A DNA stretch of 64,000 nt from Clostridia bacterium (GTDB lineage Bacteria > Bacillota > Clostridia > Christensenellales > Borkfalkiaceae): the NCBI GenBank assembly GCA_017463145.1, contig JAFTPR010000011.1, forward strand, positions 1 to 64,000, in the 5' to 3' direction. A program made the translations under genes and the position numbers. Each line of letters opens with the position of its first letter. Position 1 is the stretch's first letter. Shown piece after piece: positions 32,279 through 40,362 of this stretch. The notes below the pieces were generated by a model that saw only the letters and a program-made list of their open reading frames with translations, made no database searches and was not told the origin of the DNA.

Positions 32279-33148
32279 ATGAAAACGTACCACATTATTT
32301 CCAATCCCGCGGCGGGAAAAAAGAAATCTTTGAAAAATCTTGCCACGGTGGAAAAATTCTTTGCGGCAAAGGGCGTTGCGTTTGAAACGCATTTATCCGT
32401 TTGCGAACGGGATGCTACGAGTATTGCTCGGCGGCTGACGGAAAACGGGGCAACGGAAATTGTCACGCTCGGCGGCGACGGCACGCTTCACGAGGTTTTA
32501 AACGGACTTAAAGACCCGTCCGCTTGTAATTTGGGGCTTATTCCGTCGGGTACGGGCAACGATTTCGCGGAAAGGATAGGGATCCCTATGGAAGCGGAAA
32601 AGGCGGCGAGTCTGATTTTAAACGGCGAGGCAAAGTCTACCGATTATTTGGAAATGGACGGCGTGCGCTGTATGAACGTGGCGGGGATTGGTATGGACGT
32701 GGACGTATTACAGCGGTGCAAAAAGGGAAAACTCAAAGGTAAAATCAAGTATCTTTTAAGCCTTGTGCAAAGTCTGTTTGCCTTTAAAGGAATTAAGGTG
32801 AAAATCGAAAGCGAGGGCAGGGAAGAGGAACGTTCCGTGTTGCTTGCGGGCGCGTGTAACGGCAGCCAATTCGGCGGAGGGATACGCATTTGTCCCGTGG
32901 CAGAGGTAGACGATAAAAAACTTGACGCCGTTATCGTCGATTGTATCGGCGGAAAACTTAAAATTATCAAGGCGTTTATGGAACTGATGAAAGGTAGGAT
33001 TTTGCAATATCCCGCCGCAACGCATTTTCTTTGCGATAGATTGAAATTTATTCCCCAAAAGCCTTGTCCTGCGCAACTCGACGGGGAGATCTATACGGGT
33101 TTGAACTTTGATATCAGCATAAAAAGCGGACTTAAATTTTATCGTTAA
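32279..33148 (+). CDS. Diacylglycerol/lipid kinase (DagK/YegS family)
   Basis: A 289-residue DAGK-catalytic protein: NPAAGKKK phosphate loop, TLGGDGTLHEVLNGL, IPSGTGNDFAERIG, and a C-terminal Gln-Leu-Asp-Gly-Glu. It phosphorylates diacylglycerol or a related lipid and would feed phosphatidate to CdsA. The ATG at 32279 has only a distant AGGGGAG, so the start is moderately sure. It begins the operon lipid kinase-phosphatase-ROK kinase. Confidence 0.9.
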   Translation: MKTYHIISNPAAGKKKSLKNLATVEKFFAAKGVAFETHLSVCERDATSIARRLTENGATEIVTLGGDGTLHEVLNGLKDPSACNLGLIPSGTGNDFAERIGIPMEAEKAASLILNGEAKSTDYLEMDGVRCMNVAGIGMDVDVLQRCKKGKLKGKIKYLLSLVQSLFAFKGIKVKIESEGREEERSVLLAGACNGSQFGGGIRICPVAEVDDKKLDAVIVDCIGGKLKIIKAFMELMKGRILQYPAATHFLCDRLKFIPQKPCPAQLDGEIYTGLNFDISIKSGLKFYR

Positions 33149-33181
33149 AGCATACCGTGTATGCGTTGAAAGGGTAAAAGT

Positions 33182-34267
33182 ATGCAACTTGGCGCGTATA
33201 AAAAAATATTCGATCGACTGCCTGAGGGGGTGTTCGTGTTCGACGATAAGCTGCGGGTGAAATTCACCAACGCGGCATTTCGGCGTTCCTTTTCGGATAC
33301 GGCGAAAAGAAAGGGTACGCTTGCCGAAACGCTTGCTTGTCAAGAAACGGGAAAAACCCGTTGCGGCGAGGGAGAAAGTTGCGCGCTGTGCGCGTTCTAC
33401 CGCGTTATGCGCTCGGCTATTGCCGAGGGAACGGAAAAGGTGGAAACTGTGCATACCACCGTTTCACGGGGCGGGTACGCGGATAAACTTTCCCTGCGTA
33501 TACGCATACTGCCCGTAGATAAAAAACTGTATTTGGGATTGACGGACGGTACGTATCATACGGAAATAGAACAGGATATGCTTTCCGCAAAGCAAATGCA
33601 GCAACGGCTGTTGCCTGCGGGAAAAAGCTCGGGCGGCGTGCCGTATCGCTATATGTATATTCCCTGTTTGGGCGTGGGTGGGGACTTGCCCGACGTGTAC
33701 GAGCTGAACGGGCAAACCTACGGCGTGCTTGCCGACGTATCGGGTAAAGGCGTTTCGGCGGGTATGCTTTCGGCGTTCGTAAAAGCGGGATTCGATAGAA
33801 AACAGCCCGATCTTGCCAAAGCGCTTTCAACGCTTAATGCCAAATTCAATGAAATTGAACAGGACGAGCGCTCGTATATTACCGTGTCTTCGGTACGTAT
33901 CGATAAGGAAACGCAGACGATTCGTTACGCGGTAGCAGGGCATAACGTACCGATTTTGCTCAAAAATGCCGTCGGTATCAACGAGATTGAAGCGCCTGCG
34001 CCTCCTATATCGAATTGGATTCCCGATTTTGCGTATAGCGAAAAGGAATTTCCGTATGAGCAGGGGGATTTGCTCGTATTATTGACGGACGGTGTAACGG
34101 AGTGCTTGAATGCCAAGGGCGAGCAGTTTGGAATAGAACGTACGGAAAGCGTGTTGATGCAATCTCGAAACGCAGAGGATTTTATTGGAAAATTAAAAAC
34201 GGCGCTCACCGTTTTCAGCGGCGGATCATTCTCCGACGACGTGACGGCGATTGCATTTGATTTATAA
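33182..34267 (+). CDS. PAS-PP2C (SpoIIE-type) phosphatase with cysteine-rich PAS
   Basis: A 361-residue protein. The N-terminal PAS-like domain (about 5-125) contains Cys53, Cys61, Cys67 and Cys70 in TRCGEGESCALC, a spacing also seen in PAS domains thought to carry redox or Fe-S centres. The C-terminal PP2C/SpoIIE domain (about 140-360) has GGDLPDVYEL, ADVSGKGVSAGMLSA, AVAGHNVPIL, LLTDGVTECL and SDDVTAIAF. It probably senses redox state or a ligand and dephosphorylates an anti-anti-sigma-type protein. It is 11 bp before the ROK kinase. Confidence 0.88.
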   Translation: MQLGAYKKIFDRLPEGVFVFDDKLRVKFTNAAFRRSFSDTAKRKGTLAETLACQETGKTRCGEGESCALCAFYRVMRSAIAEGTEKVETVHTTVSRGGYADKLSLRIRILPVDKKLYLGLTDGTYHTEIEQDMLSAKQMQQRLLPAGKSSGGVPYRYMYIPCLGVGGDLPDVYELNGQTYGVLADVSGKGVSAGMLSAFVKAGFDRKQPDLAKALSTLNAKFNEIEQDERSYITVSSVRIDKETQTIRYAVAGHNVPILLKNAVGINEIEAPAPPISNWIPDFAYSEKEFPYEQGDLLVLLTDGVTECLNAKGEQFGIERTESVLMQSRNAEDFIGKLKTALTVFSGGSFSDDVTAIAFDL

Positions 34268-34278
34268 AGGAGCGAACT

Positions 34279-35226
34279 ATGGAAAAGAAATATTACGTTG
34301 GTATCGACTTGGGCGGGACGTTTATCAAAGGCGGTATTGTGGATAACGGGGGGAATATTCTCGTCGAGGACAAAACGCCTACCGAAAGCGAAAAAGGGGA
34401 CGTCGGCGTGGCGAAAAATATTGCCGCGCTTACGGAAAAATTGCTCTTGGCGTCGGGCGTTGATAAAGGCTCGGTCGTAGGCGTGGGTATGGGCGTGCCC
34501 GGTATGATTGACAGTAAGGCAGGCGTGGTTATCTATTCCAATAATTTGCGTTGGAAAGACTTTGCTATCGGTGAAACGGTTTCTTCTTTGACGGGGTTGC
34601 CCGTGAAAATTGCCAACGACGCAAACGTGGCGGCGCTCGGTGAAGCGAAATTCGGCGCGGCAAAGGGCAAAGAGAACGTGGTAATGCTCACGCTTGGTAC
34701 AGGCGTGGGCGGCGGTGTCGTTGCGGAAGGAAGGCTTGTGGAGGGCAATAAATCGGCAGGCGCGGAGTTGGGTCATTCGGTAATCGTTGCAGGCGGCGAA
34801 CAATGCACTTGCGGCAGAAAGGGCTGTTTGGAGGCATACGCTTCGGCGACGGCGCTCATTCGTGACACGAAACGTGCAATGGAAGCGAATAAGGATAGCA
34901 AGATGTGGGAGATTGGCGGCATTGAAGCGGTGACGGGCAAAACGGCGTTCGATTATCAGAATAGCGATCCGTACGCCAAAGCCGTGGTGGAGAATTATGT
35001 TGAAAAGCTTGCTTGCGGGATTACGAATTTTGCGAATATTTTCCGTCCTGAAACGGTTCTCCTCGGCGGTGGCGTTTGCGGACAGGGCGACGGGTTGGTA
35101 AAACCCTTACAAGCTCTTTTGGATAAGGAGTTGTTTGCAGGGGAGCTTGGTCCGCAAGTGGAAATCAAAATTGCTCAACTTGGCAACCTTGCAGGGCTTT
35201 TGGGCGCGGCAGCGTTGTTTATGTAA
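34279..35226 (+). CDS. ROK-family glucokinase
   Basis: A 315-residue sugar kinase. ATP loop GIDLGGTFIKGGIVD, sugar site NDANVAALGE, LGTGVGGGVV, GAELGHSV and the ROK zinc motif CTCGRKGCLEAY are intact. It most likely phosphorylates glucose with ATP, though other ROK kinases use related sugars. GGAGCGAACT precedes ATG 34279. It ends the three-gene operon. Confidence 0.93.
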   Translation: MEKKYYVGIDLGGTFIKGGIVDNGGNILVEDKTPTESEKGDVGVAKNIAALTEKLLLASGVDKGSVVGVGMGVPGMIDSKAGVVIYSNNLRWKDFAIGETVSSLTGLPVKIANDANVAALGEAKFGAAKGKENVVMLTLGTGVGGGVVAEGRLVEGNKSAGAELGHSVIVAGGEQCTCGRKGCLEAYASATALIRDTKRAMEANKDSKMWEIGGIEAVTGKTAFDYQNSDPYAKAVVENYVEKLACGITNFANIFRPETVLLGGGVCGQGDGLVKPLQALLDKELFAGELGPQVEIKIAQLGNLAGLLGAAALFM

Positions 35227-35265
35227 AAAATTTCCGAGATTTATCGAAAACGGAGTAAAAAACAG

Positions 35266-35294
35266 TTGACAAATTATAAAAAAAGTCCTATACT
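35266..35294 (+). promoter_or_regulatory. Promoter of tRNA-Arg
   Basis: TTGACA, 17 bp and TATACT, about 75 bp before the tRNA. Confidence 0.85.
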
Positions 35295-35368
35295 ATATAA
35301 GCGTTTGAATGTAAAAACGTTTATATAGTCGGATTTTTAAAGTCGACTTGCTTGTTAATATACTACAA

Positions 35369-35445
<77 letters not shown>

Positions 35446-35450
35446 ACCAG

Positions 35451-35494
35451 ACACACGTCCGCTACCTTGGATTTTAAGGAATGGCGACGTGTGT
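35451..35494 (+). terminator. tRNA-Arg terminator, copy 1
   Basis: ACACACGTC pairs with GACGTGTGT; an inner CCTT / AAGG pair extends the fold. TTGTGTTTTT follows. Confidence 0.75.
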
Positions 35495-35559
35495 TTGTGT
35501 TTTTATGACAGTTTTTCATTGCTATTTAGTCCCCTTTTCGTGGGGGGCTGGTGCAGCGG

Positions 35560-35615
35560 GGTGCACCAACTATACACACGTCCAACCCTAAATTTATAGG
35601 TGCTGTGGCGTGTGT
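35560..35615 (+). repeat. Second copy of tRNA-Arg 3' end plus terminator
   Basis: GGTGCACCAAC followed by TATACACACGTCC repeats the end of tRNA-Arg and its terminator. The hairpin is rebuilt here with different bases (ACACACGTC with GGCGTGTGT, inner CCTA / TAGG). The rest of the tRNA is missing, so this is a relic of an earlier insertion or duplication. Confidence 0.7.
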
Positions 35616-35652
35616 TTTTATTCATAAAATGTTTACAAATATGGATATACTA

Positions 35653-35681
35653 TTGACTTTTTGTGATGCTTGTGCTATAAT
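35653..35681 (+). promoter_or_regulatory. Promoter of the restriction-modification island
   Basis: TTGACT, 17 bp and TATAAT, ending 29 bp before the regulator gene at 35711. Confidence 0.8.
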
Positions 35682-35710
35682 AGAGAAAACCTCTTAAAAG
35701 GAGTTTTGAA

Positions 35711-35929
35711 ATGGCAATTAGCTATAATAAGCTTTGGAAGTTACTTATTGACAAAAAAATGACAAAAACGGAACTTCGCCTTGCGGCTGATATATCTACG
35801 ACTACACTCGCAAAACTCGGTAAAGACGAAACTGTTTCTATGGACGTAATGCTTCGTATTTGTAAGGTATTGAACTGCGGTATTGAAAACGTGCTAGAAA
35901 TCGTTAACGAGCAACAAATAACCAAATAA
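35711..35929 (+). CDS. YozG-like XRE regulator of the island
   Basis: A 72-residue Cro/CI-type helix-turn-helix protein (KLWKLLIDKKMTKTELRLAADISTTTLAKLGKDE) with a short C-terminal tail. Small regulators of this size in front of restriction-modification genes are known as C proteins that time expression of nuclease and methylase. AAAAGGAG precedes the ATG. It is 20 bp before the membrane protein gene. Confidence 0.88.
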   Translation: MAISYNKLWKLLIDKKMTKTELRLAADISTTTLAKLGKDETVSMDVMLRICKVLNCGIENVLEIVNEQQITK

Positions 35930-35949
35930 CACGGAAGAAAGGAGAAAAA

Positions 35950-37158
35950 ATGGCTGATACAAATGCAATGATAGAATTTAGTCCATACCCCGAAATAATA
36001 GATAAATATTTTCAGGAAAAGCAAGTTATAATAAAAACTATTCCATCGGAGTTAATTGGGATAAATGAAGTTGAATTCCCGAATTTTACAGTCACAAGCG
36101 CACAACAATACTATGATTATTTAGTGTCAGAGATTGAGTTTTGGAAGCAAAAAGACAAAGAAAATCATATGCAAGAAATTGTTAATCGCAGTAGATTAGA
36201 AAATGCAAAAAACAATTTTGAAAGTGCTTTAAAATCTTATAACCAAAACAATTATGGAAACGTAAAAAATCAATTGGATTCAAGTATTACTGCTTTAGCT
36301 ACGGGTTCCCTTTATTCAAAAACAAATTTAGCTCAATTCCTTTTGCAATACCAAATGAAAGAGCTGAATTTCTTTAATGGTTTTAAGAAAATGCTCTTAA
36401 AAGAAAGAACAACTACAGGAAGTTGGTCACCTGCCGCTCTTGAAGGAATGAATGTGGCTCTAGTATATAAAGGAGTAATAGAAAGTTCAAAAAATCTGTC
36501 GGTAGAACATAGTTCTAATTTAGAGCGAGGCGTATTAAAAGCGTATGACGACTTTGCCACGCTTAATCAAAACTATGCAAATGCTTTTCGCGAACAAGAA
36601 ATGAAAATTGCAGATATGCGATTAAAAGCAGAACAGTATTTTACAGAAAAAGAAAAAAGATGTGCTGAATTAGAAAAACTGTATGATGACAAACTCAAAC
36701 TTTCCAAACCTGCGGAATATTGGCAACAAATGTCCGATAGCTATGAAAAGAAAGGCAAACATTGGTTGATTGGCAGTATTATAATGGCAATTGCAACGAT
36801 AGCAATGTTATTATGTGTCATAATTTTTGTTCCAAACTTATTTGATAAAGATTCGCATTTATTTGATATAATCAAAAATTCGGCAATTATTACGATTATT
36901 GCAAGTATCGCAATTTATATTATGCACCTTATGGTAAAAATGGCTATGAGTTCATATCATTTGGCACGTGATGCAAAAGAACGTGAGCAACTTGTAGGTT
37001 TTTACTTATCGCTTATTAAAGAAAAGGCGGTTACGGATAAAGAACGTAGTTTAATTATCAATTCGCTATTCAGTCGTTCGGATACAGGGCTGTTAAAAGG
37101 AGATTCTGCTCCTACAATGACGGCTAATGTTGCAGACGTTTTAGACAAGTTAAAATAA
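35950..37158 (+). CDS. Coiled-coil protein with two membrane helices, DUF6161-like (tentative)
   Basis: A 402-residue protein. The first about 270 residues are soluble and rich in helix and coiled coil (notably 205-255). Two membrane segments follow (about 273-295 and 310-330). The C-terminal 70-residue cytoplasmic tail reads ARDAKEREQLVGFYLSLIKEK and then SLFSRSDTGLLKGDSAPT. This C-terminal pattern reminds me of DUF6161 proteins, whose function is unknown. AAAGGAGAAAAA precedes the ATG. Being between the regulator and the nuclease, it is probably co-expressed with them and may be a membrane effector or helper of restriction. That role is inference. Confidence 0.7.
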   Translation: MADTNAMIEFSPYPEIIDKYFQEKQVIIKTIPSELIGINEVEFPNFTVTSAQQYYDYLVSEIEFWKQKDKENHMQEIVNRSRLENAKNNFESALKSYNQNNYGNVKNQLDSSITALATGSLYSKTNLAQFLLQYQMKELNFFNGFKKMLLKERTTTGSWSPAALEGMNVALVYKGVIESSKNLSVEHSSNLERGVLKAYDDFATLNQNYANAFREQEMKIADMRLKAEQYFTEKEKRCAELEKLYDDKLKLSKPAEYWQQMSDSYEKKGKHWLIGSIIMAIATIAMLLCVIIFVPNLFDKDSHLFDIIKNSAIITIIASIAIYIMHLMVKMAMSSYHLARDAKEREQLVGFYLSLIKEKAVTDKERSLIINSLFSRSDTGLLKGDSAPTMTANVADVLDKLK

Positions 37159-37187
37159 TGTATATTAAAAGCAAAAGAGGTACATAA

Positions 37188-37952
37188 ATGAGATACGATG
37201 AAGCCATTTTTAAAATTCCCGTCGAGTCTGAAAATTACAAGACGAATTCTGATTTTATTTGTAAGAGTATAAAGCAAATTATCGACCAAAGAATTAAAGA
37301 AAAAACAAATCGGATTATTATTAACACAAACCTAAAAATGGGTTTGCCTTTGGAAAATATAAATAAAATAGCTGGTCCTATGGTTGAAGCTTGGTGTGGA
37401 GAAGTATTTTCGGATATAAAAGATGATTTAAACAATTTTTATAACTTAATAAACGTAGAAGTTCAACAGCGTTTAGGGGTTGCGGATATCATTTTACAGT
37501 TTAAAATTAACGAAAATTTTTGTAGTGGCAATGTTGATGTGAAAGCCACCTCGGAAGATATACCGAATTCTGGCAAAGGTCCAAATATTACTTCGTATAG
37601 TCGTATTAGAACTGAATATGTCAAAGACCCTGATTTTTTATTCATCATTTTAAGTGTAAAACATAAGGTTTATTCTCAAAGAAATGATGCTACAATGTTA
37701 ATTGATGGAATAATGGAAATAACCGATGCCCAAGCATATGATTTAAAGTTTATTTCTGATTATGACATAAATTATAATCCTGCATTAGGGACTGGACAAA
37801 TTCAAATCAAAGATATTCATTATGTCAGCTATCAACACCATACAACGTGGGAATTTTGTCAGTTATTAGATAAAAAATATTTAAGAAGTAGTAAAAGAAC
37901 CGAAGAGGATTGGTATCGTGAAGCGAGGATGCACGGATGGATAAAAAATTAA
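37188..37952 (+). CDS. Type II restriction endonuclease, PD-(D/E)XK-like
   Basis: A 254-residue protein that I assign as the nuclease because it directly precedes and overlaps a methyltransferase gene by 16 bp. It has a plausible PD-(D/E)XK core: Glu72 (WCGEVF), Asp100 (GVADIILQFK) and Asp117-x-Lys119 (NVDVKAT). The recognition sequence cannot be read from the protein. AGAGGT precedes ATG 37188. Family membership rests on context and motif. Confidence 0.7.
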   Translation: MRYDEAIFKIPVESENYKTNSDFICKSIKQIIDQRIKEKTNRIIINTNLKMGLPLENINKIAGPMVEAWCGEVFSDIKDDLNNFYNLINVEVQQRLGVADIILQFKINENFCSGNVDVKATSEDIPNSGKGPNITSYSRIRTEYVKDPDFLFIILSVKHKVYSQRNDATMLIDGIMEITDAQAYDLKFISDYDINYNPALGTGQIQIKDIHYVSYQHHTTWEFCQLLDKKYLRSSKRTEEDWYREARMHGWIKN

Positions 37953-38830
37953 ATATTGAATTGCAATGTTTAGATGCCATCAAAGGATTAAAGAAAATTC
38001 CTTCTAATACTGTGGATTTAATTGTTACAGACCCCCCTTATAATTTATCAAAAAACTATGGGATAAGTTCCGATGATTTAAGTTTTGAGGAATATCTTGA
38101 TTTTTCAAGCAAATGGCTGAGTGAATCAAAACGAGTATTAAAGGAAACGGGAACAATTTATGTGTTTATGGGAATGCAATACATTTCCTATCTTTATAGT
38201 ATTCTTGACAGAGATTTAAATTTTTCTTTTAATAGTTGGATTACTTGGTTTTACACCCAGGGGGTAGGGAAAACCAAGGGTTACAGTCCAAGACACGATG
38301 ATATTTTAATGTTCACAAAAACAAAAAAATTCATCTTTAATTTAGACGATATAAGAATACCACAAAAATTTTATCGAAGTGTAAACAATATGCGAGGCGC
38401 TAACCCTGGAAATGTTTGGGAGTTTAGTCATGTACACTATTGTTCGGCTAATAGACAATCTCATCCAACTCAAAAGCCAGAAGGATTGATAGAAAGGATG
38501 ATTCTTGCTTCATCCAATAAAGGTGACCTTGTTTTAGACCCTTTTGTGGGGTCTGGAACAACTGCTCGAGTTTGCCAGCAATTAGGGAGAAACTTTATCG
38601 GGTTTGACAATAATGAAGAATATATTCAAATGGCAAAAAATAGGTTGGAACAGCCATTTGAAGGATTTGACAGTATTGATACTCGAATGTATCGCGTCCC
38701 GAACGATTTAAATAATGCAGAATACAGGCAAGAATATATACAAAATCATATCAAATGGTTTTTATCGAACCATAACAATATGGTCGAACAATTCTTAGCA
38801 GATGTCAGACGTAAATATCCTGAAATGTGA
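37937..38830 (+). CDS. Type II DNA methyltransferase, beta class (N6-adenine or N4-cytosine)
   Basis: A 297-residue methyltransferase. Catalytic motif IV DPPYNLSKNYG (residues 32-35) precedes the SAM-binding motif I region DPFVGSGTTARVCQQLGRNFIGFD (201-209), the order of the beta class. HPTQKPEGLIERMI supplies motif X. DPPY permits methylation of adenine N6 or cytosine N4. It overlaps the nuclease gene by 16 bp with GAGG 9 nt before ATG 37937, so the two are translationally coupled. It protects host DNA from the nuclease. Confidence 0.93.
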   Translation: MDKKLNIELQCLDAIKGLKKIPSNTVDLIVTDPPYNLSKNYGISSDDLSFEEYLDFSSKWLSESKRVLKETGTIYVFMGMQYISYLYSILDRDLNFSFNSWITWFYTQGVGKTKGYSPRHDDILMFTKTKKFIFNLDDIRIPQKFYRSVNNMRGANPGNVWEFSHVHYCSANRQSHPTQKPEGLIERMILASSNKGDLVLDPFVGSGTTARVCQQLGRNFIGFDNNEEYIQMAKNRLEQPFEGFDSIDTRMYRVPNDLNNAEYRQEYIQNHIKWFLSNHNNMVEQFLADVRRKYPEM

Positions 38831-39011
38831 AAAATTTCATTTAAAAACCATATATTATTATTTTGATAATAAGTTGCAAATTTCACGAAATAACTTTTTA
38901 ATAAAGAATTTGCGTTTAGGTCTTAAAGTTTTCACTTTTGCGGACGTGGGTTCGATATAGTTCGTTAAAATTTAGTTTTGACCGACATTGAAAAACAAGC
39001 AAAAAACATAC

Positions 39012-39048
39012 AAAAACCTATGATTTTAGCCAAAAATCATAGGTTTTT
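39012..39048 (+). terminator. Terminator at the end of the island
   Basis: A perfect 16-bp stem (AAAAACCTATGATTTT and its complement) with an AGCCA loop ends in five T. It lies 180 bp after the methyltransferase. Confidence 0.85.
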
Positions 39049-39080
39049 ATCATTGCGGAAGAGTGAGCGTTTCGATATAT

Positions 39081-39093
39081 TTACGGTGCACCA
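39081..39093 (+). other. Right attachment-like repeat (attR)
   Basis: TTACGGTGCACCA is identical to the last 13 bases of tRNA-Arg. Upstream GTTTCGATA keeps a trace of the T-loop. Confidence 0.65.
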
Positions 39094-39096
39094 GCA

Positions 39097-39127
39097 AAAC
39101 CCACAGCGACAACGCTGTGGGTTTTGC
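39097..39127 (+). terminator. Hairpin directly after the right repeat
   Basis: AAAACCCACAGCG pairs with CGCTGTGGGTTTT around ACAA. It sits after GGTGCACCA just as the tRNA terminators do, so it may be the original tRNA-Arg terminator displaced by the island. Confidence 0.65.
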
Positions 39128-39274
39128 TTGGTGTATCGTAAAAGTAAGCAGAAATACTACGAGTTCGGGCTGACGCTTTGCGCAGCCCTGCGCCTTGTGC
39201 GCCATGAACGTTATTTGAAATGCTGAATTATCAGGAGTTTGCGCAAAGTTGTGGCTTTTTCAATATATCAAAAA

Positions 39275-39301
39275 TAGCCTATGGCGTACGGTCATAGGCT
39301 A
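39275..39301 (-). terminator. Terminator of the small peptide gene
   Basis: TAGCCTATG / CATAGGCTA with a 9-nt loop. On the minus strand TTTTTGATAT follows. Confidence 0.75.
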
Positions 39302-39323
39302 CTTGCGGATGGCAAGGACTGCG

Positions 39324-39503
39324 TCAGCCGTTGTCCGATTCGGGCGGCGTATTCGCAGCAAGCGCTTCGTCAAGGAGTCCTGTAACGCTTTCGCAAAGCG
39401 CCGTAAGCTTTTTAACCAAGCCAAGCAAAAGTCGTTCGATAAGCCCCAACAGAAGCGTATCCAAGCCGAAAAGACGTAAGATTTTCAAAATTCCTGCTTT
39501 CAT
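39324..39503 (-). CDS. Small hydrophobic amphipathic peptide, 59 residues
   Basis: The peptide begins MKAGILKILRLFGLDTLLLGLIERLL and has a regular Leu/Ile pattern with interspersed basic residues, then a polar acidic tail (PPESDNG). ATG 39503 was chosen because AGGAGA lies 8 nt upstream. It has its own promoter (39578-39605) and terminator (39275-39301), which argues that it is a real gene. It may be a membrane-active peptide such as a type I toxin or a small regulatory membrane protein. I do not recognise a family. Confidence 0.65.
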   Translation of the reverse strand: MKAGILKILRLFGLDTLLLGLIERLLLGLVKKLTALCESVTGLLDEALAANTPPESDNG

Positions 39504-39577
39504 TTTCACGTTCTCCTTATGTCGAAGTTTTGTGGAAAAGTCGCGCAGGAGTTCGCCGCTCCGTCCGTTGCGGGGTT

Positions 39578-39605
39578 AGTATAGCATAAAAAGGGTAATT
39601 GTCAA
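39578..39605 (-). promoter_or_regulatory. Promoter of the small peptide gene
   Basis: On the minus strand TTGACA, 16 bp and TATACT, giving a leader of about 65 nt. Confidence 0.75.
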
Positions 39606-39665
39606 GCGGGTGCTGACGCTTTTTTCGTAAATTTTTTCAAAAATTTTTTCTCCGTTGCAAGAGAC

Positions 39666-39694
39666 TTGACTTTTTTTCCGTTTTACGCTACAAT
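39666..39694 (+). promoter_or_regulatory. Promoter of ruvCAB-queA
   Basis: TTGACT, 17 bp and TACAAT, ending 20 bp before ruvC. Confidence 0.75.
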
Positions 39695-39714
39695 GAAAGG
39701 AAAGGAATGTACCA

Positions 39715-40362
39715 ATGATTATTTTAGGGCTTGATCCGGGACTTGCGACCCTCGGATACGGTATAATCGAAAAGGACGCGCGGGGGAATTGCCGCGCGAT
39801 AGATTGCGGGGTGGTGGTAACGCCAAAAGACGAAAGCCTGCCCGTTCGTCTTGCTATGCTCGAAGAGGGGATTTGCAAGATACTCGATAAATTTAAGCCT
39901 GACGAGGTGGCAATAGAGGAGTTGTTCTTCTCGAAGAATATCACTACGGGTATCGCCGTGGCGCACGCAAGGGGTGTTGCGCTATTGACGTGCGTAAAGC
40001 GTTGCGGCAAACTGTACGAATATACGCCAATGCAAATAAAACAGGCGTTGACAGGCTACGGCAAAGCGGATAAAAAGCAGATACAGCTTACGGTAACGTC
40101 GCTTTTGAAACTGCCGAGCATACCCAAACCCGACGACGCTGCCGACGCGCTTGGCGTGGCGCTTTGCCACGCGTTTACGAGCCGTTTCGGGGAGTTGTTC
40201 GCCGTAGGAAATATGACGAGGACGAAAGGTAAGAACGTAGACGGCGGGGCGGCGGCGCTCATTGCGGAAGCGGAACGGCGGCGCGCGGAATTGCGGAGAA
40301 AGAATGCCGAAAAGGCAAAGAAAAAACAGGACGGAGTAGACGGAAATGATAGCATATCTTAG
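39715..40362 (+). CDS. ruvC: Holliday junction endonuclease RuvC
   Basis: A 215-residue resolvase. Catalytic Asp7 (GLDPGLATLGYG), Glu in AIEELFF, and the C-terminal PDDAADALGVALCH with two Asp residues are present. The last 45 residues are a basic, Arg/Lys-rich extension beyond the usual length. It heads ruvC-ruvA-ruvB-queA and overlaps ruvA by 17 bp. Confidence 0.96.
   Translation: MIILGLDPGLATLGYGIIEKDARGNCRAIDCGVVVTPKDESLPVRLAMLEEGICKILDKFKPDEVAIEELFFSKNITTGIAVAHARGVALLTCVKRCGKLYEYTPMQIKQALTGYGKADKKQIQLTVTSLLKLPSIPKPDDAADALGVALCHAFTSRFGELFAVGNMTRTKGKNVDGGAAALIAEAERRRAELRRKNAEKAKKKQDGVDGNDSIS

Larger units (their letters stand above)
35446..39093. mobile_element. tRNA-Arg-inserted restriction-modification island
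   Basis: The 3.65-kb segment is bounded by 13-bp direct repeats of the tRNA-Arg 3' end. It is visibly more AT-rich than the flanks, with TTA, AAT and ATA codons common. It carries an XRE regulator, a coiled-coil membrane protein, a restriction endonuclease and a DNA methyltransferase in one direction. No integrase or transposase is present, so it either lost its integrase or depends on one elsewhere. Confidence 0.7.
38831..39323. other. Gene-poor end of the island and right flank
   Basis: The 493 bp hold a strong terminator (39012-39048), the right tRNA-end repeat (39081-39093), a second terminator-like hairpin and the terminator of the small peptide gene (39275-39301). A TTG-started open frame at 38978-39226 crosses two hairpins and the repeat and has no ribosome binding site. 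I do not consider it a gene. Confidence 0.55.

Noticed and set aside
38978..39226. 82-codon frame at the island's right end
   Set aside because: It starts at TTG without a ribosome binding site and crosses two strong hairpins and the tRNA-end repeat.
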